Positions 1 through 7,379 are shown, counted from the first letter of the stretch. The stretch: DNA of 64,000 bases from Lachnospiraceae bacterium (GCA_910576125.1 CAJTHM010000010.1:1-64000), one strand, 5' to 3'. Notes: a model not told the origin generated them from the letters alone. Translations and numbers: made by a program.

Positions 1-69
1 GATTATTTCTTAAATGAAGACGACTTATTTGATGACGATTTCGGAGAAGATGGATTCTATATCTTTTAA
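1..69 (+). CDS. C-terminal end of an unknown acidic protein (partial)
   Basis: An open frame enters from the left edge and ends in TAA at 67-69. The 22 visible residues are very acidic, with DDLFDDDFGEDG near the end. Too little is visible for a family assignment. It lies just upstream of the small leader ORF and the RepA fragment. Confidence 0.4.
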   Translation, partial: DYFLNEDDLFDDDFGEDGFYIF

Positions 70-113
70 AATTCCGTACCGCCTGTTTTTTATGCCCACA
101 TTTATTTTTTGTC

Positions 114-140
114 AAACATATGTTCGCAAAACGTATGTTT
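114..140. promoter_or_regulatory. Two LexA-like boxes
   Basis: AAACATATGTTC (114-125) and AAACGTATGTTT (129-140) both resemble the Gram-positive LexA site GAAC-N4-GTTC, each with an A in place of the first G. They lie about 75 nt upstream of the leader ORF and RepA fragment. Similarity to the consensus is imperfect, so this is only a candidate SOS-type operator. Confidence 0.3.
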
Positions 141-213
141 CTTTTTGTCACTCCAAAAGACGCAATTTCCTATAAAGTAAAAAAGAAATGAAAAGGGAAA
201 GAGGGATAATTCC

Positions 214-273
214 ATGTCAGACAATGAATATAAACAAAAAAGCCACTTAATGAGGGAAAGGAGAGCTGAATAA
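214..273 (+). CDS. Short leader peptide coupled to RepA fragment (19 aa)
   Basis: A 19-codon ORF starts at an ATG behind the purine-rich GGGAAAGAGGGAT and ends in TAA at 271-273, which shares its last base with the RepA start (TAATG). The peptide is charged (MSDNEYKQKSHLMRERRAE). The overlap suggests translational coupling to the downstream gene. No family is recognised; it could also be the end of a decayed gene. Confidence 0.45.
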   Translation: MSDNEYKQKSHLMRERRAE

Positions 274-641
274 TGGATTTTGAATATTTTTATGGGAAAC
301 AGAGTAGCCAGTATGCTTTTTACCGTATACCAAAGCAGTTATTTACGGAAAGCCAGTTTGATGCGCTGTCAGTCGGGGCAAAGCTGCTCTATGGAATGAT
401 GATTGACCGCATGGAGCTGTCACAGAAAAACGGCTGGATAGACAAACAAGGCAGGGCATACATATATTTTACCGTTGATGAAGTAAAGGACAGGTTTCAT
501 TGTGCCAATGACAAGGCGGTAAAGCTGATGAGGGAGCTTGACAGTGACAGAGGGATAGGTTTAATTGAGAGCGTAAGACAGGGGTTAGGCAAGCCCAATA
601 TTATCTATGTCAAAAATTTTGTAGGGAGTTCACCAGAATAA
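273..641 (+). CDS. repA: RepA_N-type replication initiator, N-terminal domain only
   Basis: The 122 residues match the winged-helix N-terminal domain of RepA_N initiators: an FYRIPKxLF opening near residue 18, an LSVGAKLLYGMMIDRM helix, and the typical end GLGKPNIIYVKNF. Full-length members are roughly twice as long, with a repeat-rich linker and a C-terminal domain; both are missing because a TAA follows residue 122. RepA_N proteins initiate plasmid replication, and relatives in conjugative elements may support replication of the excised circle. The start is set by TAATG coupling to the leader ORF. The truncated product may retain DNA binding or be a remnant. A second RepA-like linker remnant lies just downstream on the opposite strand. 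Confidence 0.75.
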   Translation: MDFEYFYGKQSSQYAFYRIPKQLFTESQFDALSVGAKLLYGMMIDRMELSQKNGWIDKQGRAYIYFTVDEVKDRFHCANDKAVKLMRELDSDRGIGLIESVRQGLGKPNIIYVKNFVGSSPE

Positions 642-683
642 AAGTAAAACACAACAAACAAATTTTTTAAGTAAAATAGGAAT

Positions 684-852
684 GAGGGGATTCCGTCGCA
701 GCAGGCATTGTGGAAATGTCGTATAACTGGCTGTTTATGGAGTTGTGGGTAACTTTGTTTGCAGGATGTGGGAAAGCTGTACTTTGCTTTTCCATATGCT
801 GTGAACGGAGTTATCCATGACTCCATAGCCTGTTATGCACATTTCCACGATG
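684..852. repeat. Long imperfect palindrome, copy A (partner at 16034-16203)
   Basis: From 706 (cattgtggaaatg) to 852 (catttccacgatg) the sequence folds back on itself with arms of about 50 nt, and an inner hairpin (GGAAAGC / GCTTTTCC) in the loop. The arms contain DnaA-box-like words, including TTATGCACA at 833-841. The region resembles 16034-16203 throughout, including the flank gggattccg. It lies at the 3' ends of two converging units, RepA (+) and a RepA-like remnant plus MarR (-). No coding function is visible. It may be a replication or single-strand origin, or a very large hairpin with another role. Confidence 0.7.
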
Positions 853-864
853 CAAGGGAAGGAT

Positions 865-1060
865 TTAGGATAGGATTGATATGATTGATTCAGTATGACT
901 ATATTCAGTATAGTTAATATCAGTATAGTTACATTCCGGTTTTCGGAAGTCCAGAAGTTCAAAAATCATACCTCAAGAACTCCGATTATCGGAATTCTTG
1001 AGGTAAAGAAGATAAACTTCAAGAGTTCCGATTTTCGGAATACTGTAAAATCCGTTTAAT
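865..1060 (-). pseudogene. RepA linker-region remnant on the minus strand
   Basis: The minus strand reads, with one internal stop, a string typical of the RepA_N variable linker: FELLDFRKPECNYTDINYTE followed by YSHTESI, then a stop at 865-867. The NYTD-type repeats give a 15 bp DNA period at 891-931 (CAGTATGACTA, CAGTATAGTTA, CAGTATAGTTA). It faces the N-terminal RepA fragment on the plus strand, so it comes from a second repA gene or an inversion. In some RepA_N plasmids the origin lies in such a repeat array inside repA. Confidence 0.5.
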
Positions 1061-1099
1061 ATAGCTTATATTCAAAAAAATAGGAAATGAAACGGACAG

Positions 1100-1558
1100 T
1101 TATTCCCAAATAGAGCGCATTTTCAATTTCTTTTCACTGTTTGTTCCCTTTAAATATTCTTTTAGGATAGACATCATTTGTTCAAGCCCTATATTCTTTT
1201 CCAAAAACTGCGCCAACTCTTTATCAAATTCGTTTTCCTTTTCAATGATTTTAGGGACTATCTCTTTTCCTTCTTTTGTCAAATAAAGGACAGAATATCG
1301 GGCGTCTGATTGTGATGTTCCTTTATATATCAGCCCTTTTTCCACAAGCCCTTGCACTAAACGGCTAGGGCTTTTTTGTTCACATATCAGCAATTCTCCC
1401 AACTCTTTCAATGAAACAGGTTCATTCTCATATAATACAAGCAATACTTCACTCTGATTGGGTGTTACATTTAAGGAACTAAGGGTAGCACCGAATTTTT
1501 TCATTGCCTCTTTTTCGGCACTCCTGAAAATATAACGAAATCTTGTACCATTATCCAT
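1100..1558 (-). CDS. MarR-family transcriptional regulator
   Basis: This 152-residue protein has the MarR winged-helix pattern: an N-terminal dimer helix, then LNVTPNQSEVLLVLYENEPV, LKELGELLICEQKSPSRLVQ as the recognition helix-turn-helix around residues 53-75, and a wing with DARYSVLYLTKEGKE. MarR proteins repress adjacent genes until a small ligand releases them. It is divergent from the aldo/keto reductase operon, with a 123 nt spacer that carries a near-perfect palindrome, so it most likely represses both itself and that operon. The inducer cannot be read from sequence. It is cargo of the inner element, AT-rich like its neighbours. Confidence 0.85.
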   Translation of the reverse strand: MDNGTRFRYIFRSAEKEAMKKFGATLSSLNVTPNQSEVLLVLYENEPVSLKELGELLICEQKSPSRLVQGLVEKGLIYKGTSQSDARYSVLYLTKEGKEIVPKIIEKENEFDKELAQFLEKNIGLEQMMSILKEYLKGTNSEKKLKMRSIWE

Positions 1559-1575
1559 TTTGTTCTCCTTTCATG

Positions 1576-1666
1576 TAGATTACATATCATTTATATTACT
1601 ATTTTTATCTATATTCTGTCAATATTACAGTTGACAAAATCTAATAGATGACATATCATCTATTAG
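1576..1666 (+). promoter_or_regulatory. Promoter and MarR operator pair
   Basis: A sigma-A promoter TTGACA (1631-1636), 17 nt, TATCAT (1654-1659) drives the reductase operon. A perfect inverted repeat with 11 bp arms, CTAATAGATGA and TCATCTATTAG separated by CATA (1641-1666), covers its -10. A second, weaker copy (TAGATTACATATCATTTAT, from 1576) lies in front of marR. Both share the core ACATATCAT. This fits autoregulated MarR repression. Confidence 0.7.
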
Positions 1667-1681
1667 GAAGGAGCATTGGAT

Positions 1682-2644
1682 ATGAATATAAAAAGACGTT
1701 TAGGACAATCGGAAATTATGCTTTCCCCATTAGGAGTTGGTACATGGCAGTTTAGTAACAAGGGTGGTACATGGAATACTGTCACAGACAAAACAGTATA
1801 TGAGATTTTGAAATATTCTCTGACAAATGGTATGAATTGGATTGATACTGCGGAAATATACGGAAACGGAATTTCTGAAACACTGATCGGGCAAGCCTTG
1901 AAGCAACTGGAAGCAGAAAAGGCATTGACAGATATTCCTTACATTGCAGACAAATGGTTTCCGCTTTTACGGACGGCAGACACAATTACAAAGACGATAA
2001 ATCAGCGTTTGGATTGTTTGCAAAAGCCTGTAATAGACTTGTATCAGATACATCAGCCAACCTCTCTATCTTCCTTGAAAGAACAGATACGGCATATGGC
2101 TGAACTGGCTGACAAAGGAATTATTAAAAATGTCGGGATAAGCAACTTTACCGCAAAAGGAATGAGAAAAGCAGACAAGTTGCTTAGGGAACATGGATTA
2201 AGACTTGCTTCCAATCAAGTCAAATACAATCTTTTGCACAGAAAGCCCGAAAAGAATGGTGTTATAGAAACAGCAAAGGAATTAGGAATATCCATTATCG
2301 CATATTCTCCATTACAACAAGGTATGCTGACAGGAAGATTTCACAATGACCTCTCTGCAACAGATAACATCAGTCTGTTACGCCGCTTTCACTCTGGTAT
2401 CAGCCGGAAAAATATTGAACGAACAAGACCGTTAATTGATACCTTAAACAAACTGGAAGAAAAATACCAAAAAACGCCCGCCCAAATATCGTTAAACTGG
2501 CTTATTTATTCCCAGGGCGAATTAGTATTTGCTATCCCCGGCGCAACAAAATTAGAACAAGCACAGAGCAACATAAAAGCACAAAGTTTTAGGCTGTCCC
2601 AAGAAGATATTGAATTGTTGAACAAAGTATCTGAAAGCATTTGA
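1682..2644 (+). CDS. Aldo/keto reductase
   Basis: The 320-residue protein carries aldo/keto reductase landmarks: GVGTWQFSNKGG near the start, WIDTAEIYGNGISE with the catalytic Asp and Tyr around residues 50-56, IDLYQIHQP, the nucleotide-binding VGISNF, and IIAYSPLQQGMLTGRF. Family members reduce carbonyls with NADPH in the cytosol. The start at 1682 is chosen for the GGAAGGAG eight bases upstream; a TTG six bases earlier is less likely. It is the first gene of an operon with PAP2 and tyrosine phosphatase genes, 13 nt upstream of PAP2, under a MarR operator. The substrate is unknown. Confidence 0.85.
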   Translation: MNIKRRLGQSEIMLSPLGVGTWQFSNKGGTWNTVTDKTVYEILKYSLTNGMNWIDTAEIYGNGISETLIGQALKQLEAEKALTDIPYIADKWFPLLRTADTITKTINQRLDCLQKPVIDLYQIHQPTSLSSLKEQIRHMAELADKGIIKNVGISNFTAKGMRKADKLLREHGLRLASNQVKYNLLHRKPEKNGVIETAKELGISIIAYSPLQQGMLTGRFHNDLSATDNISLLRRFHSGISRKNIERTRPLIDTLNKLEEKYQKTPAQISLNWLIYSQGELVFAIPGATKLEQAQSNIKAQSFRLSQEDIELLNKVSESI

Positions 2645-2657
2645 AAGGAGCGGTTAG

Positions 2658-3311
2658 ATGAAAGATAAAAACAGATATGCAAAAAATATTTGTATTTTGG
2701 TATTAGGTATCGTTTCTCTTGTGCTGTTATGCCTGCTTGCAAAAAATTACAACCTGCTTTTCCTGCAGAAAATTGATACCAAGATTTTACAGTTTATGGT
2801 GGAACACACAAATGAATGTATGACAGTGGTAATGAATGTTATTACATTTTTTGGAACAATTGGCGGCGTTACCCTAATTTTAATACTGATGATTTTGATT
2901 AGTCGTTTTCAGAAAGAAATGCTGTTATACAGCAGTTTGGTTTTATTTACTTATCTGATAAATGGATTTATTAAAAATATGGTTATGCGCTCCCGTCCTA
3001 GTGTTCATCATTTGACATTTGCAGATGGGTACAGCTTCGTAAGCGGACACAGCTCCATTTCCATTGTACTTTCAGTTACCTTAATTGCTTTCTTTGTTCC
3101 AAAAATCAAAAATGCTGTTTTAAGGAACGGTATCGCTGTTTTTTTATGTGTGCTACCTTTTTGTATAGCAGTTAGCCGTATGTATCTAAGAGTGCATTAT
3201 TTTACAGACATTTTGGGTGGTTGGTTTGTTGCCGTTACATACCTTTGTATTCTTTATTTTGTTTTTCATTTTATAGCAGATAGAAAGCGAGGGAAAATAT
3301 ATGATAAATAA
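2658..3311 (+). CDS. PAP2-family membrane phosphatase
   Basis: This 217-residue membrane protein has all three PAP2 phosphatase signatures: KNMVMRSRP around residue 110 (KxxxxxxRP), a VSGHSS motif around residue 132 and SRMYLRVHYFTD around residue 176 (SRxxxxxHxxxD). Five to six hydrophobic segments place it in the cytoplasmic membrane with the active site outside. Such enzymes dephosphorylate undecaprenyl pyrophosphate or phosphatidic/polyprenyl phosphates. It overlaps the downstream phosphatase gene by 11 nt, which indicates coupled translation. A role in envelope stress or drug resistance is plausible but not shown. Confidence 0.85.
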   Translation: MKDKNRYAKNICILVLGIVSLVLLCLLAKNYNLLFLQKIDTKILQFMVEHTNECMTVVMNVITFFGTIGGVTLILILMILISRFQKEMLLYSSLVLFTYLINGFIKNMVMRSRPSVHHLTFADGYSFVSGHSSISIVLSVTLIAFFVPKIKNAVLRNGIAVFLCVLPFCIAVSRMYLRVHYFTDILGGWFVAVTYLCILYFVFHFIADRKRGKIYDK

Positions 3312-4107
3312 TATCCATGTTATAGAATTACAGAGTGTTGGAAATATGCGTGATTTAGGCGGTTCCCAAGCAGGAAACGGAAAGCATATAAAGTATGGAA
3401 AAATTATCCGCTCTGCACATTTACATCACTTATCCGAAACAGACCAGATTGCATTACAAGCATTGGGAGTTAATAAAGTGATTGATTTCAGGGGCTTGGA
3501 AGAACAACAAAACGAGCCGGATAAGCCAATGCCGGACACGGAATATTTCCTGTTTCCTGTTTTTTCTTCTACAAGAATACCCGTAATCAACGAGGAATTT
3601 ATTAAAGATATGCTCCACAATAAAAACAGTCTGATTGATCTGCTATTCAGACAAAAAGAACAAATGCAGGAAGTATATCGGGATTTTGTGTTTGAAGAAA
3701 GCGCATTAAAAGCCTACCATGATTTTTTCCAAATATTGTTAGAAAGTGATAAGCCAAAAGATACTGTCTTGTTCCATTGTACCGCAGGGAAAGACCGTAC
3801 AGGATTTGCCGCCGCCTTATTTTTAAGGTGTATGGGTGTTAATATGGACTGTATTATCAATGATTATCTGATAACAAACGGATACTTAAAGAAACGGATA
3901 GAGGAAACGATTGTAAAATTTCAGTCATTGCATATTGATGATACTTTTATACAAGAAACGAAAAAATACTTTTTGGCGCAGGAAGATTATCTGAAACTTT
4001 CTTTCCAAACAATTTCGGATAATTATAGGGATTTTCAAATTTATCTGAAAATGATAGGGATAGATGAAAATGCAATAACAAAACTATTTGATATATATAC
4101 TGGATAA
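3301..4107 (+). CDS. Tyrosine-protein phosphatase (PtpB/IphP-like)
   Basis: The 268-residue protein contains the cysteine-phosphatase P-loop HCTAGKDRTG around residue 160 (CX5R) and the N-terminal MRDLGG motif of the IphP/PtpB-like group. These enzymes remove phosphate from phosphotyrosine or phosphoinositides. The gene is the third of a MarR-controlled operon and overlaps the PAP2 gene. No signal peptide is visible, so it is probably cytosolic. A hairpin terminator lies about 95 nt downstream. Confidence 0.8.
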   Translation: MINNIHVIELQSVGNMRDLGGSQAGNGKHIKYGKIIRSAHLHHLSETDQIALQALGVNKVIDFRGLEEQQNEPDKPMPDTEYFLFPVFSSTRIPVINEEFIKDMLHNKNSLIDLLFRQKEQMQEVYRDFVFEESALKAYHDFFQILLESDKPKDTVLFHCTAGKDRTGFAAALFLRCMGVNMDCIINDYLITNGYLKKRIEETIVKFQSLHIDDTFIQETKKYFLAQEDYLKLSFQTISDNYRDFQIYLKMIGIDENAITKLFDIYTG

Positions 4108-4201
4108 ACTCAAAAAGATGGTGGCATGGAAAAATATAGCAGATTAAAAGATTAAACTGGATGAAAAATGTTTGCTGAATCAAGTATTATATTGGCAAAT
4201 G

Positions 4202-4249
4202 AGCACTGAGAGATGACAGTAAAATATTTGTGTTTCTTAGTGCTTTTTT
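4202..4249 (+). terminator. Rho-independent terminator after cargo operon
   Basis: AGCACT (4202-4207) followed by GAGA can pair with TCTTAGTGCT (ending 4244), followed directly by a run of T. It lies about 95 nt downstream of the tyrosine phosphatase stop. Confidence 0.6.
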
Positions 4250-4487
4250 GTTTGACAGATACAAATATTTCAAACTAATATGCGGAATAAATTCGGTAAT
4301 AAAAAGTAAAAAATATTATGAATACATAAATGCAAAGGGTAACATTAACAAGGGGGTGTTTTATTCGTTATTGTGCATTGTATTTGTGTTAAAAATATCA
4401 TGTAGTACACTTTTCTTTTATATCAAAGTCTTTTAGATTTTGAAACACAAGGGGGTTAGGGGGATTTTCCCCTTATAAGCAATTTTT

Positions 4488-4590
4488 ACAGATTTCCATT
4501 ATGGAAAATCTGTAAAAAAAGTGCCTGTGGACGTCCACAGGCAGTGCTTGCTATTTCGCCCCGTGCCAGGACACGGGCAGTGCTTGCTGT
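4488..4590. other. oriT-like hairpin cluster (inner element)
   Basis: The gene-free stretch 4250-4733 holds a series of hairpins: ACAGATTT / AAATCTGT (4488-4513), the perfect palindrome GCCTGTGGACGTCCACAGGC (4523-4542), and CCCGTG / CACGGG (4560-4577). The last two are each followed by the same word CAGTGCTTGCT. The same hairpin-plus-word unit occurs at 18145-18177 next to mobC and the relaxase. Inverted repeats beside a fixed nick-region word are typical of transfer origins, so this is a candidate oriT. No relaxase gene is adjacent here. Confidence 0.45.
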
Positions 4591-4733
4591 ACCAGTATGG
4601 ACAGTAAGAGGGTTTTAGGCTGCACAGGCAGTCTGACAAAAAAATTTTTGAAAAAGTTTTGGTAAATAGGAAGGTTTTTGACCTATTTAGAATTTACAAT
4701 AATAGCCGGGGCTGAGTGGAAGGAGGGAACAGC

Positions 4734-5063
4734 ATGACCACCGCAGACCGCAGATTGGAGATTGTCAGTATCCTTGTGGTCAACGGTCATGTTACGTCAA
4801 GGGAGCTGGCGCAGGAATTTGGCGTTGCAAGGCGCACGATATTAAATGATGTTGCGGCTCTTACATATGGCTATCCCATATACACAAAGCCGGGGGCAGG
4901 CGGGGGAATTTTTATCATGGAGGGTTACAAGCCGTACAACAATACGCTCACTCCCTACGAACAGGAGAAGCTCAAAAAAATGTATGATGCGGCAGAGGGG
5001 GAGGATAAGGAAATCCTGAAACGTGTCCTCAAAAAATACGGGGCGTATAAGCTGGAACTGTAG
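4734..5063 (+). CDS. DeoR/HTH_11-type DNA-binding protein
   Basis: The 109-residue protein begins with a winged helix of the DeoR type: RRLEIVSILVVNGHVTSREL, then AQEFGVARRTILNDVAAL as the helix-turn-helix (residues 22-42), and a glycine-rich wing (KPGAGGGIF). It lacks the sugar-phosphate sensing domain of full DeoR proteins and ends in a charged helix. The start at 4734 is set by AAGGAGG at 4720-4726; a GTG at 4716 would sit on that site. It lies directly upstream of the structured RNA candidate and the serine recombinase, so a role in controlling recombination of the inner element is plausible. Confidence 0.7.
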   Translation: MTTADRRLEIVSILVVNGHVTSRELAQEFGVARRTILNDVAALTYGYPIYTKPGAGGGIFIMEGYKPYNNTLTPYEQEKLKKMYDAAEGEDKEILKRVLKKYGAYKLEL

Positions 5064-5138
5064 ATGTTTTTTTGAGGGAAACATACCATACGGACAAGGG
5101 ATTTTTTACAAGGAAATTTGACAACTGAATATCGCAGA

Positions 5139-5383
5139 ACATACAGGACGTGAGGATATGTGTAGCCACTAAGTAAGTGCGCCATGATGCGCCTGCTCTA
5201 ACTTGGAATTGAACGGAAAAGCAGAGGCGTGGAGCGATAAGAACCTGACAAAATGCACAGCAGTTGTGCGGGGCGATGAAGCATATCCGTGATAATGATA
5301 CTTCTGAAATTTTATAAAAATTCAGTCATGAAATGACGGTGAAATTCCGATGTGGGCAGCGTAATGACCTGCCACTTGTATGT
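5139..5383 (+). ncRNA. Structured RNA candidate, copy 1
   Basis: This 245 nt non-coding stretch aligns with 22377-22655 and shows compensating changes. The ends pair (ACATACAGG at 5139-5147 with CTTGTATGT at 5375-5383). A hairpin at 5304-5325 (CTGAAATTTT / AAAATTCAG) is replaced in copy 2 by an unrelated but equally paired hairpin. GTGGGCAG pairs with CTGCCAC (5352-5375). Conserved unpaired blocks include GGGGCGATGAAGCATAT, TGATAATGATACTTC and CCGATGTGGGC. A conserved TTGACAACTGAATAT box lies just upstream. A terminator follows at 5458, then the recombinase genes. I cannot assign it to a named RNA family. Confidence 0.65.
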
Positions 5384-5457
5384 GGGTTTATTGGATTACA
5401 GAGCAAAGGCAAAAAAGAGAGGATTTGTAATTTTTTTGGATTGTAAAAACAGCGTAA

Positions 5458-5496
5458 GGGCAGTTATGAACGTAACAGTTTATAACTGTCCTTTTT
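5458..5496 (+). terminator. Terminator between RNA candidate and recombinase genes
   Basis: GGGCAGTTAT (5458-5467) pairs with ATAACTGTCC over ten positions with one G-U pair, and TTTTT follows. It would stop transcription coming through the RNA candidate before the small gene at 5518, and so may act as an attenuator for the recombination genes. Confidence 0.75.
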
Positions 5497-5517
5497 GTGT
5501 TTGAAGGGAGGAATTGA

Positions 5518-5694
5518 ATGGGAAGTAAACAAAAAATCAGGAGCAAAAACAGAAACGAAAGCAGAAAAACACCGACACGGATTGTCGTGGAACGTATCTA
5601 CTTAGGCGGTCAGAGCATGGAAGATGCTTTCCGCAAAATCAACGAGGAAACAGTGAGAAAAAATATTGAGGAAATCGTCGGAAAAACGGTTTAA
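5518..5694 (+). CDS. Small basic protein upstream of serine recombinase
   Basis: A 58-codon gene with a good GGGAGGAATTGA leader encodes a protein with a basic N-terminus (KQKIRSKNRNESRK) and a conserved-looking second half (RIVVERIYLGGQSMEDAFRK, then INEETVRKNIEEI). Similar small proteins often precede large serine recombinases in clostridial elements, and TnpW-like proteins are one comparison. The function is unknown; a recombination accessory role is inferred from position. A hairpin lies between it and the recombinase. Confidence 0.65.
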   Translation: MGSKQKIRSKNRNESRKTPTRIVVERIYLGGQSMEDAFRKINEETVRKNIEEIVGKTV

Positions 5695-5700
5695 TTCTGC

Positions 5701-5742
5701 GGGCGGTCATGCTATACTATGGGTAGTGTGTTCCGCCCTTTT
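5701..5742 (+). terminator. Hairpin with T-run before recombinase
   Basis: GGGCGG (5701-5706) pairs with CCGCCC (5733-5738), with an inner ACTA/TAGT stem, followed by TTTT. It lies between the small gene and the recombinase and could attenuate recombinase expression. The loop is long, so stability is uncertain. Confidence 0.45.
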
Positions 5743-5756
5743 ATGGAGGTAGGAAG

Positions 5757-7379
5757 ATGAAAGGGAACGGAACAAAAATCACAGCTTTATATTGCAGACT
5801 GTCACAGGACGATGGGAATGTCGGGGACAGCATGAGTATCCAGAGCCAGAAAGCTATCCTTGAAAAATATGCAAGGGATATGGGAAAAGCTGCTTATGCT
5901 TTCTATGTGGACGACGGTTATTCCGGTACAAATTTCCAAAGACCGAGTTTTCAGAGAATGATTGCTGATATTGAAGATGGGAAGATTGATACGGTCATCA
6001 CAAAAGACCTCTCCCGTCTTGGCAGGAATTATCTTGAAAGCGGCGCATACATTGAAGTGTTTTTCCCGCAGCGCCATGTACGCTATATTGCAGTCAATGA
6101 CGGTGTGGATTCCGAACAGAGCGGCGGGCTTGACATCACGCCTTTCAAAAATATCCTGAATGAATTTTATTCGAGGGATATTTCCAAAAAGGTCAAGAGC
6201 GGCAAGCATATACGGGCACTGGAAGGGAAATTCATGGGAACGACTGCACCATTCGGCTACAGGAAAGACCCGCAGGACAAAAACCACTTGATTGTTGATG
6301 AAGCGACTGCGCCCACTGTCAGGCTGATATACAGCCTTGCCCTGGAAGGGTATGGAACAAACCGCATCGGCAAAGTTCTGTATGAAAGGAAAATCCCAAA
6401 ACCGAGCTATTACAAGCAGGAGTTTTTCTCCCAGCATGATTCGGGCAGCGAGGATTACTGGTATGACTGGAAACAGGAAGTCATTACACGGATTTTGCGG
6501 AATCCCGTGTACAAAGGCGGTATGTATGTGCATAGCACTTCAAAGCCGACATTCAAATGCAGGGGCAGGGGATATATCCGGCGGGCTGACAGGGAAGTCT
6601 TGGAAGATATGCATGAGGCGGTTGTCACCAAAGAGGTATGGCAGACGGCAAATGACATCATTGACAGGCACACAAAAGTCAAGCCGTGTACTTCCGGTTA
6701 TGAGAACATTTTCAGAGGGCTTCTGAAATGCCCTGACTGTGGGCAGACGCTCCTGATACATACGGACAACCGCAATCCGGACAGGGATTTACTGGACAAG
6801 ACTTATTACCAATGCACCACATACCGTAAAAAGGGAGCGAATTTCTGCACCGCACACCGGATCAGCGCAGGGGATATTGAAAACGCTATAAAAGCGGATA
6901 TTGACAGGCACGCAGTAAAAGCAATGAAAGACAAAGAAAAATTCATAAACAACGTACTTCTAAGCATGAATGAAAGTAATGCAGAACGGTCGGAAAAAGT
7001 AAAGGCGGAGATTGAGAAACTCAAAAAGAGGAACGCAGAACTTGACCAGATGTATATCCGGCTGTATGAGGACTATTCCGGCGGAAAGCTGTCGGAAAAG
7101 AAATTCACCATGATGTCGGCGCATTACGAGCAGGAACAGGATGCGAACGAGGAAAAGCTGTCAGAACTGGAAAGACAGCATAAAGCGAAATCTGCCGCTG
7201 TTACCAATGCGGAGCAGTTTACGGAGAGCCTTGCACAGTGTGCAGGCATGAAGAAACTGACAGCAACGGTATTGAACACGCTGATAGAAAAGATAGAAGT
7301 ACACAATCCAGTTATGGTCAACGGAGAGAAAGAGCAGAAGTTGACTGTCTATTACAAATTCGTAGGTCAAATCGACTAA
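5757..7379 (+). CDS. Large serine recombinase (TnpX type)
   Basis: The 540-residue protein has a resolvase-type catalytic domain: YCRLSQDD with the nucleophile Ser16, then DDGYSGTNFQRPSFQRMI and TKDLSRLGRNYLESG. A recombinase domain follows (FMGTTAPFGYRKDP onward), then a zinc ribbon (LKCPDCGQTL, with YYQCTTYRKKGANFC) around residues 322-365, and a long coiled coil (about 395-480). Such enzymes excise and integrate elements at dinucleotide-core sites. The gene ends exactly at the boundary with a truncated helicase gene, as expected if its att site is in that gene. The start has GGAGGTAGGAAG upstream. Confidence 0.92.
   Translation: MKGNGTKITALYCRLSQDDGNVGDSMSIQSQKAILEKYARDMGKAAYAFYVDDGYSGTNFQRPSFQRMIADIEDGKIDTVITKDLSRLGRNYLESGAYIEVFFPQRHVRYIAVNDGVDSEQSGGLDITPFKNILNEFYSRDISKKVKSGKHIRALEGKFMGTTAPFGYRKDPQDKNHLIVDEATAPTVRLIYSLALEGYGTNRIGKVLYERKIPKPSYYKQEFFSQHDSGSEDYWYDWKQEVITRILRNPVYKGGMYVHSTSKPTFKCRGRGYIRRADREVLEDMHEAVVTKEVWQTANDIIDRHTKVKPCTSGYENIFRGLLKCPDCGQTLLIHTDNRNPDRDLLDKTYYQCTTYRKKGANFCTAHRISAGDIENAIKADIDRHAVKAMKDKEKFINNVLLSMNESNAERSEKVKAEIEKLKKRNAELDQMYIRLYEDYSGGKLSEKKFTMMSAHYEQEQDANEEKLSELERQHKAKSAAVTNAEQFTESLAQCAGMKKLTATVLNTLIEKIEVHNPVMVNGEKEQKLTVYYKFVGQID

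Larger units (their letters stand above)
1..7379. mobile_element. Inner integrative element, right part (enters from left edge)
   Basis: This AT-rich block ends exactly where a large serine recombinase gene stops and a 5'-truncated helicase gene of another element begins. Serine recombinases of the TnpX type commonly lie at one end of the element they mobilise, so I infer that 1-7379 is the right part of an element inserted into the helicase gene. Its left end and the missing helicase half must lie left of the window. It holds a RepA_N fragment, a MarR-controlled cargo, an oriT-like hairpin cluster, a DeoR-type regulator, a structured RNA candidate and the recombinase. Confidence 0.5.

Noticed and set aside
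891..931. Three 15 bp repeats as plasmid iterons
   Set aside because: They are explained by the NYTD-type repeats of a RepA linker on the minus strand; an origin role is possible but not needed to explain them.
735..962. 75-codon minus-strand frame spanning palindrome A and the RepA remnant
   Set aside because: A different frame reads the RepA linker; this one joins unrelated sequence.
4230..4436. 68-codon frame after the phosphatase operon
   Set aside because: It begins inside the terminator hairpin and has no ribosome site.
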